A stretch of 16,418 nt of DNA from JBBDWZ01 sp050732575 (GTDB lineage: Bacteria > Gemmatimonadota > Gemmatimonadetes > Longimicrobiales > RSA9): NCBI GenBank assembly GCA_050732575.1, contig JBOHRF010000094.1, forward strand, positions 1 to 16,418, given 5' to 3'. Below, piece after piece: positions 1 to 6,694 of the stretch. The notes beneath the pieces were generated by a model that worked only from the letters and a program-made list of their open reading frames with translations, did no database searches and was not told where the DNA came from. The translations under genes and the position numbers were made by a program. Each line of letters begins with the position of its first letter. Positions within the stretch are counted from its first letter, which is position 1.

Positions 1-465
1 CCATGGGCTGTGGGATGATCGAACCACGGTTTGGCGCAAATTCGAGCCGGACAACGTCCAGCATTGGCTCCGTAAGCGCGATTGTATCGATCACCTCGCC
101 CGAACGTCTAACGCGCAGCAATGGAAACGCGTGACCCGACCGGCTAGAACCAGATCGGAACTTACGGGGCCAGCCCTGCTGAGTATCGACCCATCAGCCA
201 GCACGCCATCAGGCGAGAGATTGCGCAAGTATGGGGATGGTGCCGTGGTTACAAAACTCACAGAAGTAATGAAACGGCCGCTTCTATCGAAAAGACTCAG
301 GCGCGATTGCGGGGATCGACGACCCACAGCGTGTCACCCTTCCATCCGATGGACGCAGGGGTCAGGAACTCGCCAGGTCCTGTCCACCGCCTCCCGATCG
401 TGCGGACCTGAACACCAGCATGATTCAAGACCGTTACCGCCGGCACTTGCCACTGCGTCACATAA
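1..465 (-). pseudogene. 6-bladed beta-propeller protein remnant (runs off left edge)
   Basis: Conceptual translation in three successive minus frames gives a continuous propeller-like protein. It starts near 465 with IYVTQWQVPAVTVLN, has the blade motif TIGRRWTGPGEF and then GDTLWVVDPRNR. It shifts frame near 314-318 into RLSLFDRSGRFITSV, and again near 140-150 into FPLLRVRRSGEVIDTIALTE, reaching the window edge open. Both shifts are consistent with loss of one base. The true N-terminus is missing, because the ISL3 transposase remnant abuts it at about 465-471. The GxGPGE blade signature is shared with the intact propeller gene at 1696-2946, so this is probably a dead relative of it. No function can be assigned beyond the fold. 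The family call is an inference from motif pattern. Confidence 0.7.
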
Positions 466-468
466 ATT

Positions 469-890
469 TCAGATCTCAGGGAGCATGCAGGTGAGCACCT
501 TAAGCCGCAGATACTCAGGATCCCGGAGTCCGTAGGGCGGCGTTGAAGGACGCGAATCTTGTTGTTCAATCCTTCGACGAAACCGAGTGACACCTTGTTC
601 GCTGGATTGCAGTAGGCAGCGATCCCGTCCCAGTGACGCTCGGTCAGTGCGGCAAACTCTTCATACGGTTTCAACCGCTGCCACTTCAAGGCGGCACGCC
701 ACTGTTCGAAGAACCGGCGTGCCCAGCCCTCCCGCTTGTAGTCCCAGAGACTGGCCGAACGATTCCTTGAGCAGACTAGGCCGTATTCAACCGTTTGTTG
801 GCTGCCAGCAATACCTTCAACGCCTGCCAGGCAGCTGAGGCATCACTTACGTACGCGCTGAGCAGTGCGCCGACCTGGGCCTCGTTCTGA
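469..890 (-). mobile_element. ISL3-family transposase remnant, C-terminal half, frameshifted
   Basis: The minus strand encodes the end of an ISL3-type DDE transposase in several frames. Pieces in order are AWQALKVLLAANKRLNTA (about 835-782), LLKESFGQ, then LWDYKREGWARRFFEQW, ALKWQRLKPYEEFAALTERH, KVSLGFVEGLNNKIRVLQRR, and YGLRDPEYLRLKVLTCMLPE. A TGA stop lies at 469-471. At least three single-base frameshifts interrupt it: near 773-777, near 745-750, and near 535-540 where GCC has become CC before YGLRD. The first half, with the zinc finger, HTH and early catalytic residues, is absent; similarity fades near 890. I did not identify terminal inverted repeats or a target duplication. The element is inactive. 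Propeller-coding sequence resumes within a few bases of the transposase stop, so the IS end on that side is missing or very short. Confidence 0.8.
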
Positions 891-965
891 CCGGACGCGA
901 TGTACACGGTCACACTCGACGTGGGCGGGAAGAAACTGACAACGCCAGCAGTGGTGCGCGTGAGA
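866..965 (+). pseudogene. C-terminal scrap of a BNR/sortilin-type repeat protein
   Basis: The plus strand reads YTVTLDVGGKKLTTPAVVRV from 903. It closely matches the C-terminal strand of the BNR-protein pseudogene on the minus strand near 5500-5545 (DYTVTLDVAGQKLSKLAVVK). Just upstream, in another frame, is VLTGRD, which aligns with the ALTPGD that precedes the motif in the other copy; this implies a one-base shift near 902. Nothing else of the gene is present. The left end overlaps the fading end of the transposase remnant, so the exact junction (about 870-900) is uncertain. The match is what I see; common descent from one gene family is inference. Confidence 0.55.
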
Positions 966-1018
966 AGTCAAAAAACCAGACACCGCGGACGGGGATTTCC
1001 ACGGAGATGGGGAGAAGG

Positions 1019-1080
1019 GGAGACAGAGAGAACGGAGTCATTTGACGTTAACAAATTACGAATCCGTTCTCTTTGTCTCC
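1019..1080. repeat. 18-bp inverted repeat (stem-loop)
   Basis: Left arm 1019-1036 (GGAGACAGAGAGAACGGA) and right arm 1063-1080 (TCCGTTCTCTTTGTCTCC) are reverse complements with one mismatch, around a 26-base AT-richer loop that contains GACGTTAAC. The purine-rich sequence just before it (about 975-1018, GGGGATTTCCACGGAG) looks like the interspersed intergenic repeats seen in many large bacterial genomes. It lies 31 bp beyond the 3' end of the Cys-rich gene and could act as its terminator stem, although no T-run follows on the minus strand. The rest of 966-1111 holds no recognisable gene. Confidence 0.7.
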
Positions 1081-1111
1081 CTGGCCGCCTTTCCAATGAA
1101 CGAGCGGAAAA

Positions 1112-1684
1112 TCAGGGCGCAACCGCGTTATCATGGATCAAACTCTTCAGTTCGACCGCCTTCGCCGCACTGAGGGTGTAGTGCTCCGCGACATATCCAG
1201 GCTTGCACCCAGACATCACCTGTATGGCTCGACGTTCGGGAAGATATGCAATTAACCGGGCGCGGGTTAGCACTTTCTTGGTCGTTACCATATCCCCGCG
1301 CTTGAGTGCATCGCGTAGCTGGTTCCGCAATGCAACCTCACTGCCGCCACCCCCACAGGCGATGTGGTTGCACCCGCCCATGTCGGGATCATCCTCCGAA
1401 TGACATTCGGATGTGCCCCCGCACCGTTTGCAGTCACCGCTTCCGCCGTCGCCCACCAGCCGAATCGCGGTGCCGTTTGCGGCGAAGTTGTGCGGATTGC
1501 CACACGTTTCCTCATCGAAATAGTGCTCCGTCCACGATTGCCAGTAGCATCCGCCGGGATCGCAAACCAGAATGCCATCTTCTACTTGGTGGCAGTTACG
1601 ACACTCGACTTCACCTGCTGCCAGTGCAGCGGGGAAGGCACAACCAAGCGCGATCAGTCCAAGCATGATTCTTGTTCGCATCAT
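1112..1684 (-). CDS. Secreted cysteine-rich protein, unknown function
   Basis: A 190-aa protein with a clear type I signal peptide: MMRTRIMLGLIALG, then a hydrophobic stretch ending ALAA before GEVEC, cleavage near residue 23. The mature part carries 11 cysteines. Ten lie in the first 85 or so residues, including CRNCH at 28-32, CDPGGC, CKRC and CNHIAC, in a Gly/Asp-rich setting; the last 80 residues look helical with one Cys. CxxCH could bind heme c, but a single such motif among many Cys fits disulfides or zinc equally well. I chose the second in-frame ATG (1682-1684) because GGAGG ends five bases before it; the ATG at 1694-1696 lies inside that ribosome site and would add four residues (MEEA). 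It sits directly behind the propeller gene, so the two are probably cotranscribed and translationally coupled. I do not recognise the family. Confidence 0.8.
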   Translation of the reverse strand: MMRTRIMLGLIALGCAFPAALAAGEVECRNCHQVEDGILVCDPGGCYWQSWTEHYFDEETCGNPHNFAANGTAIRLVGDGGSGDCKRCGGTSECHSEDDPDMGGCNHIACGGGGSEVALRNQLRDALKRGDMVTTKKVLTRARLIAYLPERRAIQVMSGCKPGYVAEHYTLSAAKAVELKSLIHDNAVAP

Positions 1685-1689
1685 TGCTT

Positions 1690-1694
1690 CCTCC
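1690..1694 (-). promoter_or_regulatory. Shine-Dalgarno site deciding the start of the Cys-rich gene
   Basis: GGAGG on the minus strand, five bases before the ATG at 1684. It overlaps the stop region of the upstream propeller gene (TGA at 1698-1696), which supports coupled translation and the shorter start. Confidence 0.65.
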
Positions 1695-1695
1695 A

Positions 1696-2946
1696 TCAGG
1701 AAATGGGTTTGAAGGAAAGCTCGAACACCTCGACCTCAACGACGCCCTGTATCGAATAGCCGAGTCGAGCAAGACTGCCATCATTCATGAGCGTGCAAAA
1801 CCCTGCCACTCTGCGCCGCGCAAGCAGCTCACCCGTCCTCATGTCAATAATATCGACTATAGTGTCGTACGCTTTTGGCTTGTAATCATCTGTGAGAATG
1901 ACCTCCTCCGTACGCCTGTAATTCACCGCGACTGACTCCCAATTGGCCGCACCAATGTGCCAAGCCACCCAGAGATGACCGCTATCGACGAACAAGCCCG
2001 CTAACTCGGGGATTGGGCGGAACGGCAAGTTCGTAGGCCTGCTTTCGAACGCATTGGTGACGTCCTTAGGAGGCCGGTTCGTGACGATCGAATCGCGATG
2101 GGCATGGCTCATGATCTCACGAAAGTGCCAGGAATCGGGTGGCCGAATTCCGATTGTTCGGAGGACAGTGCCAGCGGTATCAAGCTGTTCTATCCGATAG
2201 TTGTGCCGTTCAGCCGCGAAAATCGTTTCGTTCGGACCTGGAGAGACGAACCTCTCGGGCGGACCCACCGCCACAATGTTCTCTGTGCCAAAGGACTTGG
2301 TTGAGTTGCCATCAACTGAAATCAAGTGCAGAGGTTTGCCTGCAGATTCCTGCGTGGCAGTCCAACCGGGAATGACATACCTCCCATGCTTCAAAGGAAT
2401 CAGGCCACCCCGCGCGGCAATGGGAAGGCGAATCGAGCGCACGGCTCGGAAATCACGATCGAAGACCGTCAAAAAACGACCATCATGGACCAGACTGATT
2501 GAATCACTTGGGCCAACACTGAAGGTGTTAAACCTGCGCATTTCGCCTGGCCCCGATCCGAACCTGCCAAACCAACCGATCAAACCACGAGTCAGGTCAT
2601 AAACAAGAATCTCGTGATCCTGGCCCCGAACTCCAGCCAGCAAGCGGCCGCGGCCGTCGCGCACAACATGAGGCAGCCGTCGTAACAAAAGGGAGTCTGT
2701 CAGAGTCCCGACTTTCCCGATCAATCGAGCCTGAATACAGTCGGCACAGCGCGGAATGGTATCGAGATCTCGGGTTACCAGCCCGCTTGCTCCTGCGCTA
2801 TCAAGGACCTCAACACCTGGGGGAAAACCACTTGCGCTAGTATCGCCTTCAAAGCCTTTGCGATCCCCATTCCACAGAAGGACTACAATCAAGACTCCCG
2901 TAGCAACCGCGGCGCCGACAACGATCCGGATCATCGCTTGATTCAT
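1696..2946 (-). CDS. Membrane-anchored 6-bladed beta-propeller protein
   Basis: A 416-aa protein. Residues 5-25 (MIRIVVGAAVATGVLIVVLLW) form an uncleaved signal anchor, with the body expected outside the cytoplasmic membrane. A CADC pair is at 67-70. The propeller covers about 75-410: repeats such as HEILVYDL and FGRFGSGPGEM (126-136), GRFLTVFDRDFR and YRIEQLDTAGTVLRTIG match the 6-bladed, NHL/TolB-like group common in Gemmatimonadota. Such domains are usually binding scaffolds, and no catalytic residues are visible. Its TGA shares one base with an ATG (TGATG), and the Cys-rich secreted gene starts 12 bp further on, so the two form a pair. The response-regulator gene ends 85 bp upstream on the same strand and may be part of the same transcript. 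The C-terminus (VFELSFKP) is complete. The ligand is unknown. Confidence 0.8.
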   Translation of the reverse strand: MNQAMIRIVVGAAVATGVLIVVLLWNGDRKGFEGDTSASGFPPGVEVLDSAGASGLVTRDLDTIPRCADCIQARLIGKVGTLTDSLLLRRLPHVVRDGRGRLLAGVRGQDHEILVYDLTRGLIGWFGRFGSGPGEMRRFNTFSVGPSDSISLVHDGRFLTVFDRDFRAVRSIRLPIAARGGLIPLKHGRYVIPGWTATQESAGKPLHLISVDGNSTKSFGTENIVAVGPPERFVSPGPNETIFAAERHNYRIEQLDTAGTVLRTIGIRPPDSWHFREIMSHAHRDSIVTNRPPKDVTNAFESRPTNLPFRPIPELAGLFVDSGHLWVAWHIGAANWESVAVNYRRTEEVILTDDYKPKAYDTIVDIIDMRTGELLARRRVAGFCTLMNDGSLARLGYSIQGVVEVEVFELSFKPIS

Positions 2947-3031
2947 AGGCCGAATCCTGTGAAGTGGTATTGATGGGGGCGATAGGTCATTCGTTCGTGT
3001 CAGATCCAGCCATTGGACCTAGTTCATTCGA

Positions 3032-3689
3032 TTAAATGCCATCACCGGCACCCAGCTCGCGATCAAGTTCGCGCCAGAAAAGCGCGGCAAGTTCGCTGCG
3101 TCGGGCGATGCGAAGTCTTCGAAAGGTGCTGTGCAAATGATTCTTGACTGTTGAGACCTTGAGGCCAAGTCGGCTGGCGATTGCCTTGTCGGTGAATCCG
3201 CCGGCTACAAGAGTGGCTATCTGTTGCTCTCGACGAGTGAGGCGCGCCAAGTGCGAAGCCTCGAGCGCCTGGCCGCTTGCAACTTGCTTCAGCAAAGTAG
3301 CGGAAATAGTTCCCGGGATCGGTAACTCGCCTTGACAGGCGCGTTTAACCGTTTCAAGAACATCTTCTGGCGCCGCGTCGTGGCTCAGGATTCCATCGAC
3401 CCCGGCCCGTATGCATAGAAGCGCCTCATTGGGTGTGGCGGTGCAGCTCAGTGCGATAATCCGTGCTGACCCCAGCTGTGATCGGAATTCCTGCAGATTG
3501 CCGTCGTCGTTGAGTTGCGCATCGACCAAAGCGCAGTCCGGAGCAACCATGAGCTCAAGCGAGTCCGAGGCGATCAGGTCTGAAAGCACCTCCGATCACC
3601 TCAATACTTCCGTGGTCGTCGAGCACGCGACGAAGCCCCTCACGGTATAGACGGACTGCACTGACTATCACAATGCGCATAGCTGACAT
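3032..3689 (-). pseudogene. NarL/FixJ-type response regulator with degenerate receiver, frameshifted
   Basis: Reading MSAMRIVIVSAVRLYREGL...IEVIGGA from the ATG at 3689, then shifting +1 at the AAA run 3583-3585 (TTT on the coding strand), gives SDLIASDSLELMVAPDCALVDAQL and a 218-residue regulator, the normal family length. Receiver about 5-120; LuxR-type helix-turn-helix 150-210 (LTRREQQIATLVAGGFTDKA, STVKNHLHSTFRRL). The receiver is unusual: the N-terminal acidic pair is replaced by SA (10-11) and the conserved Lys by His (SHDA, 103), though an Asp remains at 56 (VDAQL). Loss of acid pair and Lys suggests phosphorylation-independent control. One extra T explains the shift; it may be real, a sequencing slip or, less likely, programmed. 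A GTG at 3589 could start a truncated product that keeps the DNA-binding domain. It probably controls the propeller/Cys-rich pair behind it, as an inference from position. Confidence 0.75.
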
Positions 3690-3692
3690 AAG

Positions 3693-3708
3693 CCTCCCCT
3701 GAAGGAGG
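3693..3708 (-). promoter_or_regulatory. Small hairpin overlapping the regulator's ribosome binding site
   Basis: CCTCC and GGAGG (5-bp stem, 6-base loop) sit just before the response-regulator ATG at 3689. The 3' arm on the minus strand is the AGGGGAGG Shine-Dalgarno sequence itself, three bases before the start. Folding would hide it. The stem is short and may be incidental. Confidence 0.35.
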
Positions 3709-4292
3709 AGTCCACCCGATACTGCGCGCGGTGTGGGTGTTGAGGCTGTTTGAGCTCCCGTGGGTAAGCTTGGGTTGCTGGGTCGGTCGCGCCGAGCCCT
3801 GGCTGGCCAGGTCTTCGAGGTCCGTGAGGACACCTCCAGGCGAGCAGGCAGGCACTCAATACCACTGTCGTGACGGGACGATGTATCAGACGGAATCGGA
3901 TCCAGTTGCCGCGGGGAGCCCGGAAGCGAAGCAGCGACGCTGGTGGAATCGACGAGACGGCCACGCACCTAATCCCCCCAAATGAAGGCGACCGGCCGCT
4001 GAAGCGGCCACAATGATCATATTCGAGGAATGCAAAGTCAATATACATGGTGCGACTTTTATTGTTGGAAGCGTTAAGAAAACGACGCAGAGGAGTCATT
4101 GCGAACGCATGAATCACCCGACCGCAGGCGCGGTGGCCGGCGTGGTCCGGGCCGGATCCGTCCGGCGTCGTGTATGCGGATCCGTCCCTGGATAATGCGC
4201 TGAGGCCCGGGCATTGACCTTTCATGATCAGGTGGCGCCTCCACAACGGCCGCCACTATGATGGCATCCTTTCCTCACTCGGGACCCGAACT
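3709..4292. other. 584-bp stretch without a recognisable gene
   Basis: Open frames exist on both strands, but none has protein-like composition, a start with a ribosome site or known motifs. Visible details are a perfect hairpin GGCCGC-TGAA-GCGGCC at 3994-4009 without a T-run, an AT-rich patch at 4010-4085 that could hold a promoter, and an 11-bp direct repeat CGGATCCGTCC at 4153-4163 and 4177-4187. TATGAT at 4257-4262 is a good -10-like hexamer 31 bp before the GTG at 4293, but no matching -35 is spaced correctly. It separates the divergent response regulator and lipoprotein remnant. Confidence 0.4.
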
Positions 4293-4775
4293 GTGAAGCT
4301 GCTGCTCAAGGTTCTGACACTGGCCGCCACTGTGTCGATTGTTGGCTGCCGCGCGGATGGCGCGAACCCATCGGAGCGGACCTGCATCTCTGTTGAGTCG
4401 CGGCGCATCGATGTCGCGTTCCTTGGGCACGCGGATACGCTGCCCGATGCGCGGCGCGCGAGCGAGCTGCTCGCGGCGGCGCTGGGCAGGTATGGCATCA
4501 ATGTGCATTATGTCGAGGCCGGGGACTCGACGCAGCGGTACAACCTGTTCGATGTGGCGATCGTACGCCGCGATGTCGACCTGGCGGGATTTGCTCCGGG
4601 AGCGCGCGACGGACGCGGACTCGTTTTCTATGCTGACTCGCTGGACGTGCGCGGCGAGGGCGATAGAGGGCGGGTCTTTCGTTTTGCGAACGGCCGCACG
4701 CTGCGGGAGTGGGGCGACAGCACATTCCAGCAGCAGCTGCGCGACGCCATCCTCGCCGTCGCTGGCGGCCGGGTG
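4293..4775 (+). pseudogene. Lipoprotein with ThuA-like domain, internally deleted and 3'-truncated
   Basis: GTG at 4293 starts MKLLLKVLTLAATVSIVGC, a lipoprotein signal with lipobox IVGC. Next, RRIDVAFLGHADTLPDARRA and LAAALGRYGINVHYVEA match the start of the ThuA-like (glutamine-amidotransferase fold) domain found beside PVC-type cytochromes and sugar genes. Later GRVFRFANGRTLREWGDSTF and QQLRDAILAVAGG match its last strand and helix (usual pattern GRVFYTA.GH..WG.P.F..L..ILWA.G). Only about 80 residues lie between, where roughly 130 are expected, so the middle, with the region normally holding GxxxxHxA-type residues, is missing. After about 4775 the frame stays open but loses similarity and runs antisense into another fragment. 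The remnant probably has no function. The family assignment is a motif-level inference. Confidence 0.5.
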
Positions 4776-4900
4776 CGCCTCAGCTCGGGCAACGACACGG
4801 TGGCTCCGGCGATCGGCTCGAGCGAACGCTCGGCCCGCACCGTCCCCCGGATGGCGGCGCCCTCACTCAGCAGCGCCAGACTCAACAGCCACGGCAGCAT
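4772..4900 (-). pseudogene. N-terminal fragment of a secreted carboxypeptidase-regulatory-like protein
   Basis: From the ATG at 4900 the minus strand reads MLPWLLSLALLSEGAA, a signal peptide, followed by IRGTVRAERSLEPIAGATVS and LPELRRT. This is the start of a CarboxypepD_reg-like (transthyretin-like) domain, whose hallmark is G.V.......P.AGA.V. Such domains open many TonB-dependent receptors and large secreted proteins in this kind of genome. Similarity stops at about 4772, exactly where the ThuA-like remnant of the opposite strand ends, so two unrelated genes have been joined in antiparallel orientation. Beyond the junction the frame continues only as antisense of the ThuA fragment. No ribosome site is obvious. 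Confidence 0.5.
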
Positions 4901-4995
4901 GGCCTACCGAACCGGCAAAATGAACTCGGGCCCGTCGATCATGACGATAACGTGCCTGGCCGCGCGGGGCAGCGTGGCCTCATGCCCTAACCAAT

Positions 4996-5263
4996 GCCGC
5001 GGGCGGGCCGAATCTTACAGGGCCAATCTGGATGAGGCGGTGTTGAGCGAGCATTTCCGGCGTGAACCGCTACCCTGCGAGGCGGCGTTGCTCGCTGGCA
5101 GAGTGTTTCTGCAGTACCGTCCACCAGGCGGTACACGGGTGCCGGCCATTGCCTGATTTCTTCATCGGTGCTCATGCCGCGATTCGGGATCTGGTGCTGT
5201 TGACTCGTGATGCTGCGCGCTATCGCACGTATTTCCCAACCCGTCGAGTTGGTCGCCCCGTAG
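4996..5263 (+). pseudogene. VapC-type PIN-domain toxin remnant (C-terminal half)
   Basis: The plus strand reads LDEAVLSEHFRREPLPCEAA, LLAGRVFLQYRPPGGTRVP (to about 5144). After an extra base near 5145 it reads PLPDFFIGAHAAIRDLVLLT and RDAARYRTYFPT, and after a second extra base near 5240 VELVAP ending in TAG at 5261-5263. This is the standard end of a VapC-like PIN ribonuclease, including the late acidic DFFIGAHA and TRD segments. The N-terminal half with the first catalytic Asp (usually VDTN) is absent, and no antitoxin gene (AbrB/MazE, RHH or Phd type) is visible upstream. The toxin must be dead. The start of the remnant near 4996 is approximate. Confidence 0.75.
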
Positions 5264-5405
5264 CGGAACTCTTCGGAGGCGCATCCGCGGCCGGTGCAGA
5301 CCGCGAGTTGGCGCCGGCCGCGAGAGTGCGTGAAGCAGGAAGGAAAAGTGTGGCAGCGCTGAAACGCAGGTGCCTCCTGGTGATGCTGGCTGCCGTTTGC
5401 TCGAT
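5264..5405. other. Short stretch between the PIN and BNR remnants, nothing firm
   Basis: I see no supported gene. A plus-strand run from about 5349 (VAALKRRCLLVMLAAVCSI) looks like a signal peptide but runs into the antisense of the BNR remnant and has no recognisable mature domain. It may be another gene-start scrap. Confidence 0.3.
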
Positions 5406-6613
5406 TCAAGACCGCGTGGTGGAGCTGCTGCACAAGGTTCTGGCGGGATTTGCCCCTGGTAGTCCCGCGGCCCGTGGCCGCGCCTTCACCACGGCCAGTT
5501 TGCTCAGTTTCTGTCCCGCAACATCCAGCGTGACCGTATAATCTCCGGGCGTCAGCGCTGCGGCCGGTCCGCCGCCTCGGCCGCCGCCAAAGCCTGCGAC
5601 CATACGGTTGAGTCCGGCGCGCCGGATTGCGCTGTTCTGAAACACGATTCGTCCGCTCGCGTCTGCGATCGAGACGCGCGCCGAGTCAGAACTCGCTTCC
5701 GCCGATGATGCCCGGTCCGCCAGCTCGCCCGCCGCGGCCGCCTGCGGCCGGTGTCGGAGCGGCAGTGCGCGGATTCTGGTTCTCGACCAGTGCATAGAGG
5801 ACATTCGGATTCTTCTGATAGATATCGAGACCGATCCGGCCGAGGTTAGAGCTGGCCAGTCCACCACTCAACTTCTGCCATGTGCCGCCAGCATCGGTCG
5901 TGCGATACATCGCCCTGCCCGGTCCACTCTCGATCAAGCGCCAGGGCAAACGCTGCTTGTCGTACATCGCCGCGTAGAGTATCGACGGATTGCTCGTATT
6001 GATGACCAGATCGATGGCACCGGTCTGATCGTCCACGTACAGCACTTTCTTCCAGGTGGCGCCACCATCGGTCGTTTTGAAGACGCCCGCGCTCCTCGTT
6101 CCTGGAAAACAGGTGTCCCATGGCCGCTACGTAAACGATGTTCGGATTGCCCGGATGAATGACGATGCGGGCGATGTGATGCGAGTCCGGCAAGCCCATG
6201 TTCTTCCAGGTGAGACCGTTGTCGATCGTTTTGTAAACGCCCCTGCCCGAGTAGGAACTGCGCGCATTGGCCTGATCGCCGGTGCCAACCCAGACGATGT
6301 TGCCATCGGTCGGCGCAATGGCGATCGCACCGATGGCGGCCACGCCCTCGCCGTCGAACACCGGATCCCAGGTCACGCCGCCGTTGGTCGTTTTCCAGAC
6401 GCCGCCACTGCGCGTACCCGCCCAAATCGTGTAGAGATGGTCGTGCTGCGGTGCGTTGGGCACGGCGATGCTGGTGATCCACGCACTCGGACGGAACGGG
6501 CCGATGTTGCGCATGGGAATCGCATTGAGGAAATCGTCGAGCGGGGTTTGCGACCACGCGCGGCCGTGCGCGAGTGCGACCAGCAGGACAAGCAGAGCGA
6601 CCGGTCGGTGCAT
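5406..6613 (-). pseudogene. Secreted BNR/sortilin-type repeat protein, frameshifted and internally deleted
   Basis: ATG at 6613 begins MHRPVALLVLLVALAHGRAW, a signal peptide ending near WSQ. Asp-box (SxDxGxTW) repeats follow: TTNGGVTW, TIDNGLTW, then after one extra G (CCC run at 6086-6088) TTDGGATW and TTDAGGTW. Each is followed by propeller strands such as IVIHPGNPNIVYVAAMG and IGLDIYQKNPNVLYALVEN. The second frame stops at 5686 after GPGIIGGSEF. A third frame then supplies only the distant C-terminal region, ARVSIADASGRIVFQ, AGLNRMV and LTPGDYTVTLDVAGQKLS. Family members are about 1000 residues, so most of the gene between these pieces is missing, with the deletion point near 5690-5700. 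Such proteins are secreted or periplasmic with poorly known roles. Two independent lesions make it a pseudogene. The end at 5406 is only the next stop in frame. Confidence 0.8.
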
Positions 6614-6652
6614 GCGGACTCCACGAGCTGAATGGTGTGGGGCGAGCCGATA

Positions 6653-6665
6653 GTATACGATATAC
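6653..6665. promoter_or_regulatory. 13-bp palindrome in the divergent promoter region
   Basis: GTATA-CGA-TATAC is a perfect inverted repeat in the 81-bp gap between the BNR start (6613) and the peptidase start (6695). It could be an operator or simply contain -10-like TATACG/TATA boxes for either direction; no convincing -35 partner is seen. It lies 29 bp before the peptidase ATG. Confidence 0.35.
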
Positions 6666-6694
6666 GACCCTCCAGCCCGAGGCCTGTACCGCGT

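Noticed and set aside
1112..1684. Cys-rich protein as a c-type cytochrome
   Set aside because: A single CxxCH among 11 cysteines and no cytochrome fold motif such as a distal Met region; disulfides or metal binding are as likely.
3668..4246. 192-codon minus-strand frame upstream of the response regulator
   Set aside because: Low-complexity Arg/Pro/Ser composition, no start signal and no recognisable domain; treated as non-coding.
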